Of a stretch of DNA of 40,377 nucleotides, positions 20,699-30,452 are shown one piece after another. The DNA comes from a virus. The DNA lies in the IMG/VR virus record IMGVR_UViG_3300022213_000016, positions 1-40,377 of that record; one strand, 5' to 3'. A program made the position numbers and the translations under genes. How positions within the stretch are numbered: the first letter of the stretch is position 1; each line of letters starts with the position of its first letter. Under the pieces are notes generated by a model that searched no databases, had not been told where the DNA came from, and was given only the letters and a program-made list of their open reading frames with translations.

Positions 20699-22143
20699 AG
20701 CTTCACCACAATGTTACAGCCAACGCCAGGCGGCGAGACTGGATAGGTTGTTCCACCACCTGTGACAATTGCACTTACGCCAGTGCTTCCTCCACCCAAC
20801 TTAGTTATACCTCCACCAGACGGATTGTTTGCTCCACCACCACTGATCCAAACATTTGGTAAAGTGTGGGAGTGTGGGTGCGAGTGAGGAGCGACCTCTG
20901 TTGACTTAGGTGCGTGGTACTGTTCACCAAACGGAACGCCTAGTTCCCTATCGGCGTAGGTATGGGTGATTGTCCAAACAGGCGAACTCTTAGCCGTTAT
21001 GTTTATGGCTGTGCTGTTCTGGGCATTCAGCATTGTACTCGCTAACTTCACCGTAGTGGAGCTGCTACGCACGATGTAATATGTCGAACCACTCGTCAAA
21101 CCGGTAATGGTCCCGCTAGCTAGGGTGAACACGACTGGCATTCCAGTGATCCATGTGTCCACGTTCGAGCGTACCGTTAGCGTATCGGTTGATACGTTGA
21201 CATCTCCATCCACACCGACTTCAGTTGAGATCCCTTCGCCTTGGCAATACAGGGCACGTCCAACCGTTAACGGCATCCTGATTGTTTTCGTTGCGGCCCA
21301 ATCGGCGGCAGCACTTGCCCCGCGTCCAGTAGAAACTGGACAGAGATCGTCGTCGTAGTTATTCCACCACAATGTGAACAGGTCTTCAACGTCGGCGTTC
21401 TCTCGTGATGTGGCACCACTCCCTACATCTCCGATTGTGCCATCATCCAACAAGAGCCATCCCGTCGTTGCGCTTGGTCGCCACGTGGCCTTCATGTCGC
21501 CTGTCTGCCATCCCGTGACAGCCGCATTGATTGCGTTGTACACGTCCGACAGTATGGCATTGAACGAGTTCAAGGTATCGCTCGCTGACTGTGCGGAGTT
21601 GGCTGCGCTGTTCGCGCTGTCGCTGGCGGCTTGTGCGAAGATCTCGGCTTCTGCAGCTCCACCACCGTCCACCACTGTTAACCCTGTCCCTGTCGAATTG
21701 AACGCAATAACCTTTGCTGCCCTGTCGGCAGCATCAAGACTCAGAACCAAGTCATCAGCACTTGTGAAGTTCGTGACGTTCACGCGAATGCACCTGGTGA
21801 TGCGTTCATCAAGTTGCTGTGTTAGCATGACGGTTCTGTCTTGTGCGGCTTCCACCACGCTTGCAGGAAACTTCTCTCCTTCAGGAATGGAGACTGGCTG
21901 TGTAAAGGCCACGACCCGTTGGAGAACGACGTTGCCTGTTCCTGCGCTAGGTGGTGATGTAAAGGTTACGGTCCCACCGTCTTCAAGTCCGACACCAGAC
22001 ACCGTATACGCAGAGTTACTGATTACGGCATCATCTACGTATACGACTAAGTCAGAGGCTTGGAAGATAAGGAACGGGTAGTCGAAGTCGTCTGCGACAC
22101 CGTCGCCGTCATATCGCACGATATTTGAATTTGACTCGATCAT
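20695..22143 (-). CDS. Tail fibre with collar-like C-terminal region
   Basis: 482 residues. Residues 1-115 are paralogous to the N-terminus of the next fibre ('VRYDGDG..DDFDY.FLIF..SDLVVYVD', 'IPEGEKFPASVVE..DR') and resemble the adaptor end of T7-type fibres. An Ala/Ser-rich linker (160-200) follows, then 'GDMKATWRPSATTGWLLLDDGTIG' (216-240) and 'RMPLTVGRALY', the phage tail collar pattern, and a His cluster HSHPHSH (420-426) that may bind metal in the trimer tip. It should contact the host surface. Confidence 0.82.
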   Translation of the reverse strand: MIESNSNIVRYDGDGVADDFDYPFLIFQASDLVVYVDDAVISNSAYTVSGVGLEDGGTVTFTSPPSAGTGNVVLQRVVAFTQPVSIPEGEKFPASVVEAAQDRTVMLTQQLDERITRCIRVNVTNFTSADDLVLSLDAADRAAKVIAFNSTGTGLTVVDGGGAAEAEIFAQAASDSANSAANSAQSASDTLNSFNAILSDVYNAINAAVTGWQTGDMKATWRPSATTGWLLLDDGTIGDVGSGATSRENADVEDLFTLWWNNYDDDLCPVSTGRGASAAADWAATKTIRMPLTVGRALYCQGEGISTEVGVDGDVNVSTDTLTVRSNVDTWITGMPVVFTLASGTITGLTSGSTYYIVRSSSTTVKLASTMLNAQNSTAINITAKSSPVWTITHTYADRELGVPFGEQYHAPKSTEVAPHSHPHSHTLPNVWISGGGANNPSGGGITKLGGGSTGVSAIVTGGGTTYPVSPPGVGCNIVVKL

Positions 22144-22150
22144 GTGTTCC

Positions 22151-24112
22151 TCACCATTTGAACCCTGCCCGTGATAAGACTGATCCTGTAGCTGCTGTTA
22201 CCGTTAGATAGACTCCGCTTGAACGTCCGACTGGAATCTCTATCGGCGATGTTGGCACCGGTGCTGCCGGTGATCCAACATAGAAGCTGTCCTCTACGTA
22301 GGTTACCGGAATGGCTGCAGGCATATCGCTAGCCCGTTCACCACCAAATCCAAACGAGAGAGAGGCCGAGGTTCCCCATGCTCGTAACGTCTCAACCATG
22401 TTCTCACGATATGGGATGTTCCCAATCGTTGAGGTTGTCGCGTTGTAGCACGACGAGAACCAGTCTGCTGTAACGGTCGTCGGATTCGCCATGACACGTG
22501 CTGATCCGGATACCGCAGATCTGTCGATATACTCTCTATCTTTACCAGAGCAGGAGACGAACTCCGCTCCGTTGGCTATAGTTTGGGCATACCCTAGGAG
22601 ACACTTCTCGTCGTACCCTGTAGGCATAGTCACAGTAGTATCGACGGGGATACCCTGTACCGAGAATCTGGCGTCGGCTCCTGTTCCACTCCATGTCGCT
22701 CCGTCGTATAACAAGGCTGTTCCGCCTGTATATCCACCCGCTGTGACTCGACTCCAAATGACATAGTTCACGCCATCGATCGAGAAGTCACCCTTAGCTA
22801 CGATCCAGTACGTCGTAGCATCCGCGAGGGCTATCCTATTAGCTCCTCTGAAGTGGAATCCCTGCCACTGATAGGCAGTCAACAGACGGCTCACCTGTTT
22901 CGTTTCGCTTGTTGCCAGAGCTGTGCCTGAGGGAGCACCACTCGAATCAGCGTGTATTTCTAGCCAGAGATTACCCGAAGGAGTGCTGACCTTCGCCATC
23001 GACACGACGACGGAGTGTAGTTCGGCTAAGGCTACTGTCGTGGTAAACGACTGTGCGGCCTGTTGGTTTGCCGATGATAACCTCAGGATGTGTGCGCTGT
23101 CTAACCCTGCTACAAACGCGGCTGTTTGGACACGGCTTTGTGCTGGACTGAACAGCAAAGCGTCTTCTGCCGGACTCCCTGGATCGGCTTCCGTGCTTTT
23201 GTAGATATAGTAGACTTCCCACCAGCGGTGACCACTTGTTCCATCGTCGGCTCTGTCTCGTCCACCAGCTCCTACGGTTGCAAAGTCCGCGAGCAATCCC
23301 TTGGACGGGGTGACGATGGTACCTTTGTCTGTCACCAGGTATTGGCAGTCTGTCAATCTGGCTTGATCCGGATTCGAGATATCGATGATCGGACCAGCAT
23401 CAAGCTTGAGGCCTACTGTGTAGCCTTCAAACCTGTCGTGTACGTCAACGTTGGGTTGACCACCGGCTTCCGCTTCGAGTACCGTGCCGTTCATCGCAAG
23501 ACCAGCCCCAAGCGTGATAGCTTCTACCGGACCGTTGCCTGCTGCAGAACCACGCCCTCGAAGTGTACTTGCCGTCGCGTTGATAATGGCTGATGGAGAC
23601 GACTCTATGAGGGACTGTAGCTCTGTGACCGTCGGACCTACCGTCACCGTGTTGCCATCGGGTGAGAACGAGACCACTCGATCGGCCCTCTGGGCCGCGT
23701 TCTGCGCTATCTCTAAGTCTTCATCCCCTGTTGCTGCATACGAGGCGATCGTAATCCCTCGAATGGCTTTATCAAACAACTGGTGGAGCATGACGACAAT
23801 ACGGTCAAGACCAGTCTCGACAAGACGAGCAGGGAACTTACTCCCCTCTGGAATTGCTATGGTCTGTGTATAGGGCACACTCCGTTCAAGGATGATGTTG
23901 GTCGTACCAGTCGGTGGAGCTACTGAGAACTCCACCGTTCCTCCACCTGGTAGCCCTACGCCAGTCACGGTATAATCTGACGACAATGTTTGCAAGACGC
24001 CATCGACATAGACCAAGAGATCCGAATCCGCAAAGATCGGGTAGGTATAGTCGAAGCTTGTCGTCGCGTCATTTCCGTCATACCGCATTACATTGGCTTT
24101 GAATTCAATCAT
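22151..24112 (-). CDS. Tail fibre, paralogous N-terminus
   Basis: 653 residues. The first 115 residues match the neighbouring fibre closely in pattern ('VMRYDGNDATTSFDYTYPIFADSDLLVYVDG', 'IPEGSKFPARLVE'), so both probably attach to the same baseplate position or one binds the other. The C-terminal part is different: Gly/Thr/Ala-rich beta structure ('SSGAPSGTALATSETKQ', 'GGYTGGTALLYDGATWSGTG') with no collar motif. Likely receptor-binding fibre. Overlaps the internal virion gene by four bases. Confidence 0.82.
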   Translation of the reverse strand: MIEFKANVMRYDGNDATTSFDYTYPIFADSDLLVYVDGVLQTLSSDYTVTGVGLPGGGTVEFSVAPPTGTTNIILERSVPYTQTIAIPEGSKFPARLVETGLDRIVVMLHQLFDKAIRGITIASYAATGDEDLEIAQNAAQRADRVVSFSPDGNTVTVGPTVTELQSLIESSPSAIINATASTLRGRGSAAGNGPVEAITLGAGLAMNGTVLEAEAGGQPNVDVHDRFEGYTVGLKLDAGPIIDISNPDQARLTDCQYLVTDKGTIVTPSKGLLADFATVGAGGRDRADDGTSGHRWWEVYYIYKSTEADPGSPAEDALLFSPAQSRVQTAAFVAGLDSAHILRLSSANQQAAQSFTTTVALAELHSVVVSMAKVSTPSGNLWLEIHADSSGAPSGTALATSETKQVSRLLTAYQWQGFHFRGANRIALADATTYWIVAKGDFSIDGVNYVIWSRVTAGGYTGGTALLYDGATWSGTGADARFSVQGIPVDTTVTMPTGYDEKCLLGYAQTIANGAEFVSCSGKDREYIDRSAVSGSARVMANPTTVTADWFSSCYNATTSTIGNIPYRENMVETLRAWGTSASLSFGFGGERASDMPAAIPVTYVEDSFYVGSPAAPVPTSPIEIPVGRSSGVYLTVTAATGSVLSRAGFKW

Positions 24113-27100
24113 GGTCTACCTGCCTTAAAGCGTTGGGCCTTTTCCACGTCGTCAACTAAGTCTTTCCATTTTAACTGTCCGTTCTCACGTTGACCAAGCA
24201 ACGTGTTCCACGCTGCCGTCTTGTATGCTGTCGTGACGGACGAGATCATATCCTGCTTCGATCCGTTCGGACCATTCGTTCCCTTCTGGAATGCAGGCAT
24301 TGACTGCAATTCATTCAAGGATTGGAACACCGTCTTCCCACCTACTTCCATGTTTCCATAGAGTCTACGTAGTTCCATATAGGCATCTACAGGAAGCTGT
24401 ACGTGCGGAGACTGCGTCCGAGCAGGTCCCGTAATGTGGTTCTGATCCTTTTCGAGTTGTGCGTAGACCTGTTGTTTCAACGGGTCTGTTGTCGGAATGG
24501 GTGTCCATCCGAACTGCTTCCCTAATCCACTCCATGACCGCCAGTCGGGTACCTCGGAGAGTTCACCCGCTTCGTTATAGTATGGGATTTTGTTGAACCC
24601 AGGAATCGTATTCGTAATGTTTCCTAAGGGTCCTTCTGCGGCTGTGACATGACCCTCCACTTGTTGGACGATCTGTCGCAGCATACTAGAATAGGGAACC
24701 ATCTTGGCTGGAAGTTCTTCGATGAACTTCACCATGCCTTTTTCATCACGCATGCTCAAGGCTCCGACGAGATCGTGGAGGTCTTTCGCTACGCGCACGT
24801 CAGTAAACGCACTTGCCAGTGTTCCAGATATGGCGAGTGTCCACTGCCTGGCGGCGTCCTCGTTGTCGATACGTGGAAGCATATAGGCCATGTTTGCCAC
24901 GGTCCTGAGGAGCTGACCCTGTGATCCGAGCTTCTCATAGGGTATGACTGTATCACCAATATGAATCCCTGGCTTGTTCGCCTGATCCATTCGGTAGACT
25001 CGTCGCATGGCTGGATCTGCCGGTCCATCAGAGACAAGGACCCCTGCTCCTGTCAGAGCTGCAGCAGATGTTGCCACCATCGCGCCCATACCAACTCGTG
25101 CCATTGCCATAGCTCTGCGCTCACCACCAGCCAGGAAGTCGGATACGTTCTTTGGTGATACAAGACCGAGTACCGGATTCCGATAAATGGCTTCGGCAGA
25201 ACTGTTGTACATCACGCGAAAGAATGGTACCAGCATTCTGAACGCCAGACTGTTTTCAGTTTTGGCTTGTATCACACCACCGATAGGTCCTCCACGTATC
25301 TCCTTCATCATGTTAATTAAGTCGGCTTCGTGTTCCCCTATCTGTGAGAGGGGAGTCAGATTACCTTCGTGCATCACCTTGGTGTCAGGGTTACGCATGA
25401 GTTCTTGTCGCCTGTCGGCAACCATCTTGGCAAACTCTTTGTCCGACAAAGCCTTGCCTACACGTTGTGCGGCTTGGGCCTGGAACATCGCTTCACGGTA
25501 GGCTGCGGCTTCCATCGCAGACTGCTTCACAGCAAATCCTAGGATCGCGTCACCATTCCCGATTATGAAGGAAGGAAAGTTCAACACGCGAGTTAGGGCA
25601 TCGACTCCCCACTCAAAGACTGTGTCGCTTCCAGTCAACTTTGGACCAGAGATGTTCCGGATAGGATCTTCTCCACGCCATCTCGCGACGGCTTTCTTCG
25701 ATCGCTCTTGAAACTCTTTCGAGACCTGTGCCTCTGTCTCTGTCAGGGGCAATCCCTTCTTGTTTTTATAGGCAGCACTCGCCAGATCACTATAACTCTT
25801 GACGAATGACCACGCCTGAATACCGGCTTCGTTCGGAAGTATGTCGGCAGAGAACATCGCTGCCATGCGCTTCTCTGCAAGCTTCGTCCCTAAGAGGGCT
25901 GCTCCTGCGGTGAAGTTCCCGACGAAGACTCCTAGTCCTGCCGTGCTCGACAGGATGCTGTTCAGATAGATCCCTAACAGATTACCCTTCGCTCCCTTGA
26001 TCGAACCCATCAGCCCCTTGACGAACTCAGACTTCTGGGCTGGTTCAGACAGGGAGTTAAACATTTCCACCATCCGCTCTGGTGTCGTCCCAGGAGGAAG
26101 GTCCTTGATCATAGACTCCATCGCCTGTACGACAGGACGCTGTCTTGTCTTCTCGGCTCTGAGGGCCGCTCCGTGTTTCGCGGCATCAGCCATCAATGCG
26201 CTGGTGACTTCCTTCGCTCCGGTGAGTTTCACCATCAGCTCTTCGAGCTTGGCAGACGAGGGATTAGCCTGATAGGCTTTTGCGAATTTCGAGAAGTCTT
26301 CTGCAAAGCTGGCTTCTACGGCGGCACTCGCCGCGATGTAGTCCTGCTCTTTGAACTCGTGAGGCTTGAACCCTGACTTAGCGGAGGGTTCGAGTCGTGC
26401 CCCAGACTTAATAGACCACGGGGTTACGAGATGTTGATCAAGCAACACTCGTGCACGTGCGGTCATGTCTTTGTCACCATGAGAGGCTAAGTCTAACTTG
26501 ACGAGGGCTCGCTTGTGCCAATCTTCTACATCCATGACCTTCTTGAAGATCATGGTTTGCTGTGCTGGATCGGGTACGGCGTAGGCGTCTGGACCTGTCG
26601 GCTCAGGCAACCCTTCCTTCTGTCGGACACTTCGTCCGAAACCTGGAAGCACAGTCTGCTTGATGTCTGTCGTGTTGGTCAGTGTGACCTGCGGGGGAGT
26701 TGCTTTTGGAACCTCGACTCCACCTTTCTTTGGCACGAACACGTCGGCATGAAGTTCGGTCACGCCTGCGCGTCCTGCTCCGGCTAGCCTACCGTTACCC
26801 GATACAGGTTGATACCGGCCATCCGGCTTTTGTTCTAGAACGAGACGGTCAACGGCCTCACCCTGCTTGAACTTGGATTCGTACTTCAAGGCTGAGGCGA
26901 CGCCTTCCGGACTCGTCATGTCGTGCGCCAGGTCAATCTGGTTGGTCGGAATAGTCTTCGCACCCTCGAACTTCAGGTTCGGATCTGCAGCCGCTAGATC
27001 AAAGTGCCGGTCGCGGTTGACGCTTTCTAGGGTATTCTGTTCCCCTGGTTTTGGTAAAACTGGCTCAGGACCCCCTGGTTCCTTGCCAGCCTGGACTTGA

Positions 27101-27708
27101 GCGGAGACTTTTTGCTGTTCCTGTAGGGCAGACTTAGTTGCTTGCTTTTCGGTGGCTACAGCCTGATCTACGGAGACCGACCGTCCAACTGCCTTTTCGG
27201 CTGCGGTGACTCCACCTTTAGCAGCCCTGGCAGCAACACCAGCCCCAAGGGCTAGGTTCAACGGGTCGGTTGCCATCTCCACAGCAAAGTTGACTGCGGC
27301 CTTCGGACGCTGAGCCACGATGGAGGCAGCGGCTAAGGGTGCCTTATACCACGGCCCATCGAACAGTTCGGCTTCCATTTGCTTGGTAAACTGTTCATCC
27401 TTAAGGCCGGTAATGTCCTCGCCTGTGGCTTCCTTCTCAGGTTTCCCTACGAGGGTTCCCCTGAAGTGTCCGGCAACCTTCTCATAGGCATCGATCGCCG
27501 CTCCGATCGGGCGGATTACATAGTCCATGATCGGTTTCGTGGCAGACGATCCAGCCAATGCCGAACCAATCTGTCGAAGACTGAGATGTTCCTGGTGTCG
27601 GACGTTGCCGATCTGGTTGGCTTCAGCAGGACCCACCATCGGACGGATCTGATCAAGTTCTTCCTCGCGTGTGCGTCCCGCTGCGTAGTCGTCCCAAAGG
27701 TCTGCCAT
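24109..27708 (-). CDS. Large internal virion (ejection) protein with ParB-like segment
   Basis: 1199 residues, in the position of T7 gp16. Residues about 245-325 ('IPTNQIDLAHDMTSPEGV...DGRYQPVSGNGRLAGAGRAGVTELHADVFV') follow the ParB/sulfiredoxin pattern, including a GNGR-type turn. Long helical regions follow, with hydrophobic stretches near 615-655 ('LLGIYLNSILSSTAGLGVFVG') and 865-890 ('GMGAMVATSAAALTGAGVL') that could insert in the membrane. It would leave the capsid with the DNA and help form the channel across the envelope. The ParB-like part is unexpected here. Function inferred from size and order. Confidence 0.75.
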   Translation of the reverse strand: MADLWDDYAAGRTREEELDQIRPMVGPAEANQIGNVRHQEHLSLRQIGSALAGSSATKPIMDYVIRPIGAAIDAYEKVAGHFRGTLVGKPEKEATGEDITGLKDEQFTKQMEAELFDGPWYKAPLAAASIVAQRPKAAVNFAVEMATDPLNLALGAGVAARAAKGGVTAAEKAVGRSVSVDQAVATEKQATKSALQEQQKVSAQVQAGKEPGGPEPVLPKPGEQNTLESVNRDRHFDLAAADPNLKFEGAKTIPTNQIDLAHDMTSPEGVASALKYESKFKQGEAVDRLVLEQKPDGRYQPVSGNGRLAGAGRAGVTELHADVFVPKKGGVEVPKATPPQVTLTNTTDIKQTVLPGFGRSVRQKEGLPEPTGPDAYAVPDPAQQTMIFKKVMDVEDWHKRALVKLDLASHGDKDMTARARVLLDQHLVTPWSIKSGARLEPSAKSGFKPHEFKEQDYIAASAAVEASFAEDFSKFAKAYQANPSSAKLEELMVKLTGAKEVTSALMADAAKHGAALRAEKTRQRPVVQAMESMIKDLPPGTTPERMVEMFNSLSEPAQKSEFVKGLMGSIKGAKGNLLGIYLNSILSSTAGLGVFVGNFTAGAALLGTKLAEKRMAAMFSADILPNEAGIQAWSFVKSYSDLASAAYKNKKGLPLTETEAQVSKEFQERSKKAVARWRGEDPIRNISGPKLTGSDTVFEWGVDALTRVLNFPSFIIGNGDAILGFAVKQSAMEAAAYREAMFQAQAAQRVGKALSDKEFAKMVADRRQELMRNPDTKVMHEGNLTPLSQIGEHEADLINMMKEIRGGPIGGVIQAKTENSLAFRMLVPFFRVMYNSSAEAIYRNPVLGLVSPKNVSDFLAGGERRAMAMARVGMGAMVATSAAALTGAGVLVSDGPADPAMRRVYRMDQANKPGIHIGDTVIPYEKLGSQGQLLRTVANMAYMLPRIDNEDAARQWTLAISGTLASAFTDVRVAKDLHDLVGALSMRDEKGMVKFIEELPAKMVPYSSMLRQIVQQVEGHVTAAEGPLGNITNTIPGFNKIPYYNEAGELSEVPDWRSWSGLGKQFGWTPIPTTDPLKQQVYAQLEKDQNHITGPARTQSPHVQLPVDAYMELRRLYGNMEVGGKTVFQSLNELQSMPAFQKGTNGPNGSKQDMISSVTTAYKTAAWNTLLGQRENGQLKWKDLVDDVEKAQRFKAGRP

Positions 27709-27709
27709 G

Positions 27710-28171
27710 TTATTTCCTCTTCGTCATGGAACGATAGATGCGTTCCAGGTTTGGAAAGTGATTTGCGTTGAGTCCGGATGGATCGTTGTCCACCCCAAGA
27801 GGGGCATAGCCCCGACTGCTCGACTCTTTCAACCCTAGGGCTTTCCCACCCCAGGAAAAGTACTGCAAGAACTCAGGAAGATATTTTCCACTTGAATCGA
27901 CTGGGGGTCTGCCCATCTCTTGCTGGAACCTATCTTCCGTGAGCTTGACTTGGTTCGCGGCTCCCATGAACTGAGCCTTCATTCCAAACCATCGTTTACT
28001 GCCCACACCAAACCCCAGTTCATAGCCCGTCTTGCCTTGTTCTGTTAAGGCCAGAGCAGACAACAAATCAGGATCACTCACCTGTGCCTGTTTGGCGTAG
28101 AATTGGAGGGTGTTGGCTGCAGAGGGACGAAGGAATTTCTGTCCTTCGCTTTCAAAAAATAAGTCACTCAT
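27710..28171 (-). CDS. Internal virion protein, possibly lysozyme/transglycosylase-like
   Basis: 153 residues between two ejection proteins. 'AKQAQVSDPDLLSALALTEQGKTGYELGFGVGSKRWFGMK' and 'YAPLGVDNDPSGLNANHFPNLERIYRSM' resemble the layout of lytic transglycosylases (helix, Glu after 'ALALT', Gly-rich turn), with E44 as possible acid, but the match is weak. T7 carries such a domain at the start of gp16, so a separate gene is plausible. Otherwise unknown virion protein. Confidence 0.55.
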   Translation of the reverse strand: MSDLFFESEGQKFLRPSAANTLQFYAKQAQVSDPDLLSALALTEQGKTGYELGFGVGSKRWFGMKAQFMGAANQVKLTEDRFQQEMGRPPVDSSGKYLPEFLQYFSWGGKALGLKESSSRGYAPLGVDNDPSGLNANHFPNLERIYRSMTKRK

Positions 28172-29910
28172 GGTTTACCCTTCATGACGGGATCGACATA
28201 GAGTCTGATCATCTCACCCAGCTTGGTGTGCATGGCATCTCTGCGTCGTTTCTCTGACGTGTCGAACTGTTCGTCTGGTGCACCAGCTTGTTGAAGACTG
28301 TGCAGTGTCAGGTCGTTGTTCTTGAGCGAGTGCTGAAGGAGCGTCGTATAGAGAAGCTTCTCAGCCTGCGGAAGATCTGACTTGTTGATGTTGTCCAGGG
28401 CTTTGACGTGGACATCCATCCAGTCCATACCGGAGTTCTTGGGAGGCACAAACCGCTTCAGCGAATTGATCACATGTGTTGCATCCTGTTGGAAGCTGTC
28501 TTCCATCGTCTGTGTCAACTCACCCGTAAAGCGCATGACTTCTGACATAGGATCTAGAGAGTCATATCCTGTGTTGTTCTTTCGTGCTTCTTCTGCTTTC
28601 TTTTCCATCCGGATACGGAATTTGGTTAACTGCTGTTCTCCTGCCGAGTCCACAATGCCCAGCTTGTTGAACAGTGGGTTCTTCTCACCCACCCACGCGG
28701 TGGCAAACTTCATCGCGTCTTTATATCGAGACTCGTACCGTCCATAGGACTTGTCGAGTCGTTGCTCATTCTTCTCGATCAACTTATTGGTCAAGGCTTT
28801 CTTGTCACTGAACTCGACATTCGGATCAGCCATGATGTTGTCTATCGTAATACCGGCCTTCCCGTCAATGATCCCGTTCATGATACGCGCATAGACTTGA
28901 GGATCTGTAACCGTGCCTTGTCGTGCGGCATTCTGTAGACCGTCGTGGAGATGCTTCAGGGCTGTTAACTTCTCGCCATTAATCAGGGTACGCGAAGCGT
29001 CCTTGTTGGCAAGGCTCACGACTTCGTCGTAGGCTCTGAGATCTCCACCAATCATGCGCGTGGCATACTCGGTGTAGGTTTGCTCTACCCGCTTGGAAGC
29101 GGTGTGCATTGCCTGGGTCTCTTCCTGTACGACTTGCTGATGATCGAAGTTCAGTCTTGCTCTGGCAATCCCGACGAGTGATTCCCTCGCCTTGGGATCG
29201 AGCTGGAACACGTCCTTCTGCTCACCATCAACATCTATCGTCAGGGCTTGCCCCTCGAACACCGTCTTGAGCATCGTCTGAGGATCTTTGTAGGCGATTC
29301 GTTCAGCCACGGCTAATGCGAGTTCGTTAGACAACTGAGTCTTGAGTTCTGCTTTGTTTGGAAACCATGCCTCAGGCAGATTGTCAGCCTCACTCAACAT
29401 TTCCTTCACCTTGGCTGAGTACTCAGGGCTCCCTGGGTTCAGCGTCGCGGCATCCCGCTTGATCGTATCAAGCTGTGCCCTGAGGTTACTCTTCTGTCCC
29501 TCGATATGCGAGGCTGTGTAGTTCGCAATGTGCTGCGAGGCATGGCTTGTAACGAATCCCTGCATCTTTTGCTGGTACATACCAAAGGCACGGGCAGACA
29601 TACTTTCCTGTGCCTTCGCCCCCCTTTGCGATAAGGTATCCTGTGAAAGCTTCAAAACAGCCTTGCCCTTATCAACCGACGAGAGGTCAGGATTAGCCTG
29701 CAGTGCTGAGAGTTCAGCCATGTAAGCTAACTGGTCATCGTTGACGGCTGACAAATAACTCGACTGGTCCTCTAAGTCTTGTATGGATTGACCCAACTTA
29801 GCTAAGACATCTCCTGCCCCTTCTGAAGTCAAGCCCGATCTGAACGGTGCCGACAACGAGAGATTCGGTGGCAAGTTGCCTGCGATAGTGGGCTGTGATA
29901 GCTGCGGCAT
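28168..29910 (-). CDS. Internal virion protein (T7 gp15-like position)
   Basis: 580 residues, almost entirely helical and charged ('LAKLGQSIQDLEDQSSYLSAVNDDQLAYMAELSAL', 'ALTNKLIEKNEQRLDKSYGRYESRYKDAMKF'). Length and order (after the gp14-like, before the gp16-like protein) match the middle ejection protein of T7-type phages. No enzymatic motif. It would form the periplasmic tunnel during DNA entry. Confidence 0.7.
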   Translation of the reverse strand: MPQLSQPTIAGNLPPNLSLSAPFRSGLTSEGAGDVLAKLGQSIQDLEDQSSYLSAVNDDQLAYMAELSALQANPDLSSVDKGKAVLKLSQDTLSQRGAKAQESMSARAFGMYQQKMQGFVTSHASQHIANYTASHIEGQKSNLRAQLDTIKRDAATLNPGSPEYSAKVKEMLSEADNLPEAWFPNKAELKTQLSNELALAVAERIAYKDPQTMLKTVFEGQALTIDVDGEQKDVFQLDPKARESLVGIARARLNFDHQQVVQEETQAMHTASKRVEQTYTEYATRMIGGDLRAYDEVVSLANKDASRTLINGEKLTALKHLHDGLQNAARQGTVTDPQVYARIMNGIIDGKAGITIDNIMADPNVEFSDKKALTNKLIEKNEQRLDKSYGRYESRYKDAMKFATAWVGEKNPLFNKLGIVDSAGEQQLTKFRIRMEKKAEEARKNNTGYDSLDPMSEVMRFTGELTQTMEDSFQQDATHVINSLKRFVPPKNSGMDWMDVHVKALDNINKSDLPQAEKLLYTTLLQHSLKNNDLTLHSLQQAGAPDEQFDTSEKRRRDAMHTKLGEMIRLYVDPVMKGKP

Positions 29911-29918
29911 AGTACTCC

Positions 29919-30452
29919 TTACATGGCAAATGCTTTAGAAACAGAAGTGAGTGAATCTTGAATGGCTTTACTTTGAGCCATCTTGTTCTGTCTGCGAAGT
30001 TCTTCTTGCTTGTACTTATTGAGATTCACCTGGTTCTGTGCTTGTATCTGCACACGAAGCTTGTCGACCTTGGACCGTGCTATAATTGCGGCTGCTCCGT
30101 TGACGATACTCGCGCTATCGGCAGATACTCCACGCGCTCCGGCTCCAGCAATAAAATCACCAGACATAATACCAGCACGTATATCGATATCCCGTTTAAC
30201 TTGCTTTTCGGCAATCAATACCATCTGTGTGTTGTTTTCGAGGATGTTAATTTCAACCTGTTGCTGTCGTTGAAACTCTGCCATCCTACCAAAGCTGGCC
30301 GCAATATCGCTGAACATGCCCATGGCCTTGGTAGCCATACCGGCTCCCAAACCGCCCATACCACCAGCCATACCAGCAGAGGCACTTGCTCCGCCTGAGG
30401 CCCCGCCCATACCTGCAGACAATCCCGCTGCAGACAGTCCTTCTCCTGCCAT
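29919..30452 (-). CDS. Internal virion protein (T7 gp14-like position)
   Basis: 177 residues. Gly/Ala/Met-rich first 45 residues, hydrophobic enough to enter a membrane, then helices ('FGRMAEFQRQQQVEINILENNTQMVLIAEKQVKRDIDI') and the 'GDFIAGAGARGVSADSASI' segment common in this class ('GA.GV...SGS'). Follows tail tubular protein B. Predicted outer-membrane ejection protein. Confidence 0.72.
   Translation of the reverse strand: MAGEGLSAAGLSAGMGGASGGASASAGMAGGMGGLGAGMATKAMGMFSDIAASFGRMAEFQRQQQVEINILENNTQMVLIAEKQVKRDIDIRAGIMSGDFIAGAGARGVSADSASIVNGAAAIIARSKVDKLRVQIQAQNQVNLNKYKQEELRRQNKMAQSKAIQDSLTSVSKAFAM

Noticed and set aside
21374-22081. Long plus-strand reading frame (235 codons) opposite the tail fibre gene
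   Set aside because: It is antisense to a well-supported fibre gene, with low-complexity Ser/Thr/Val content and no ribosome site; other long antisense frames in the late region are alike.
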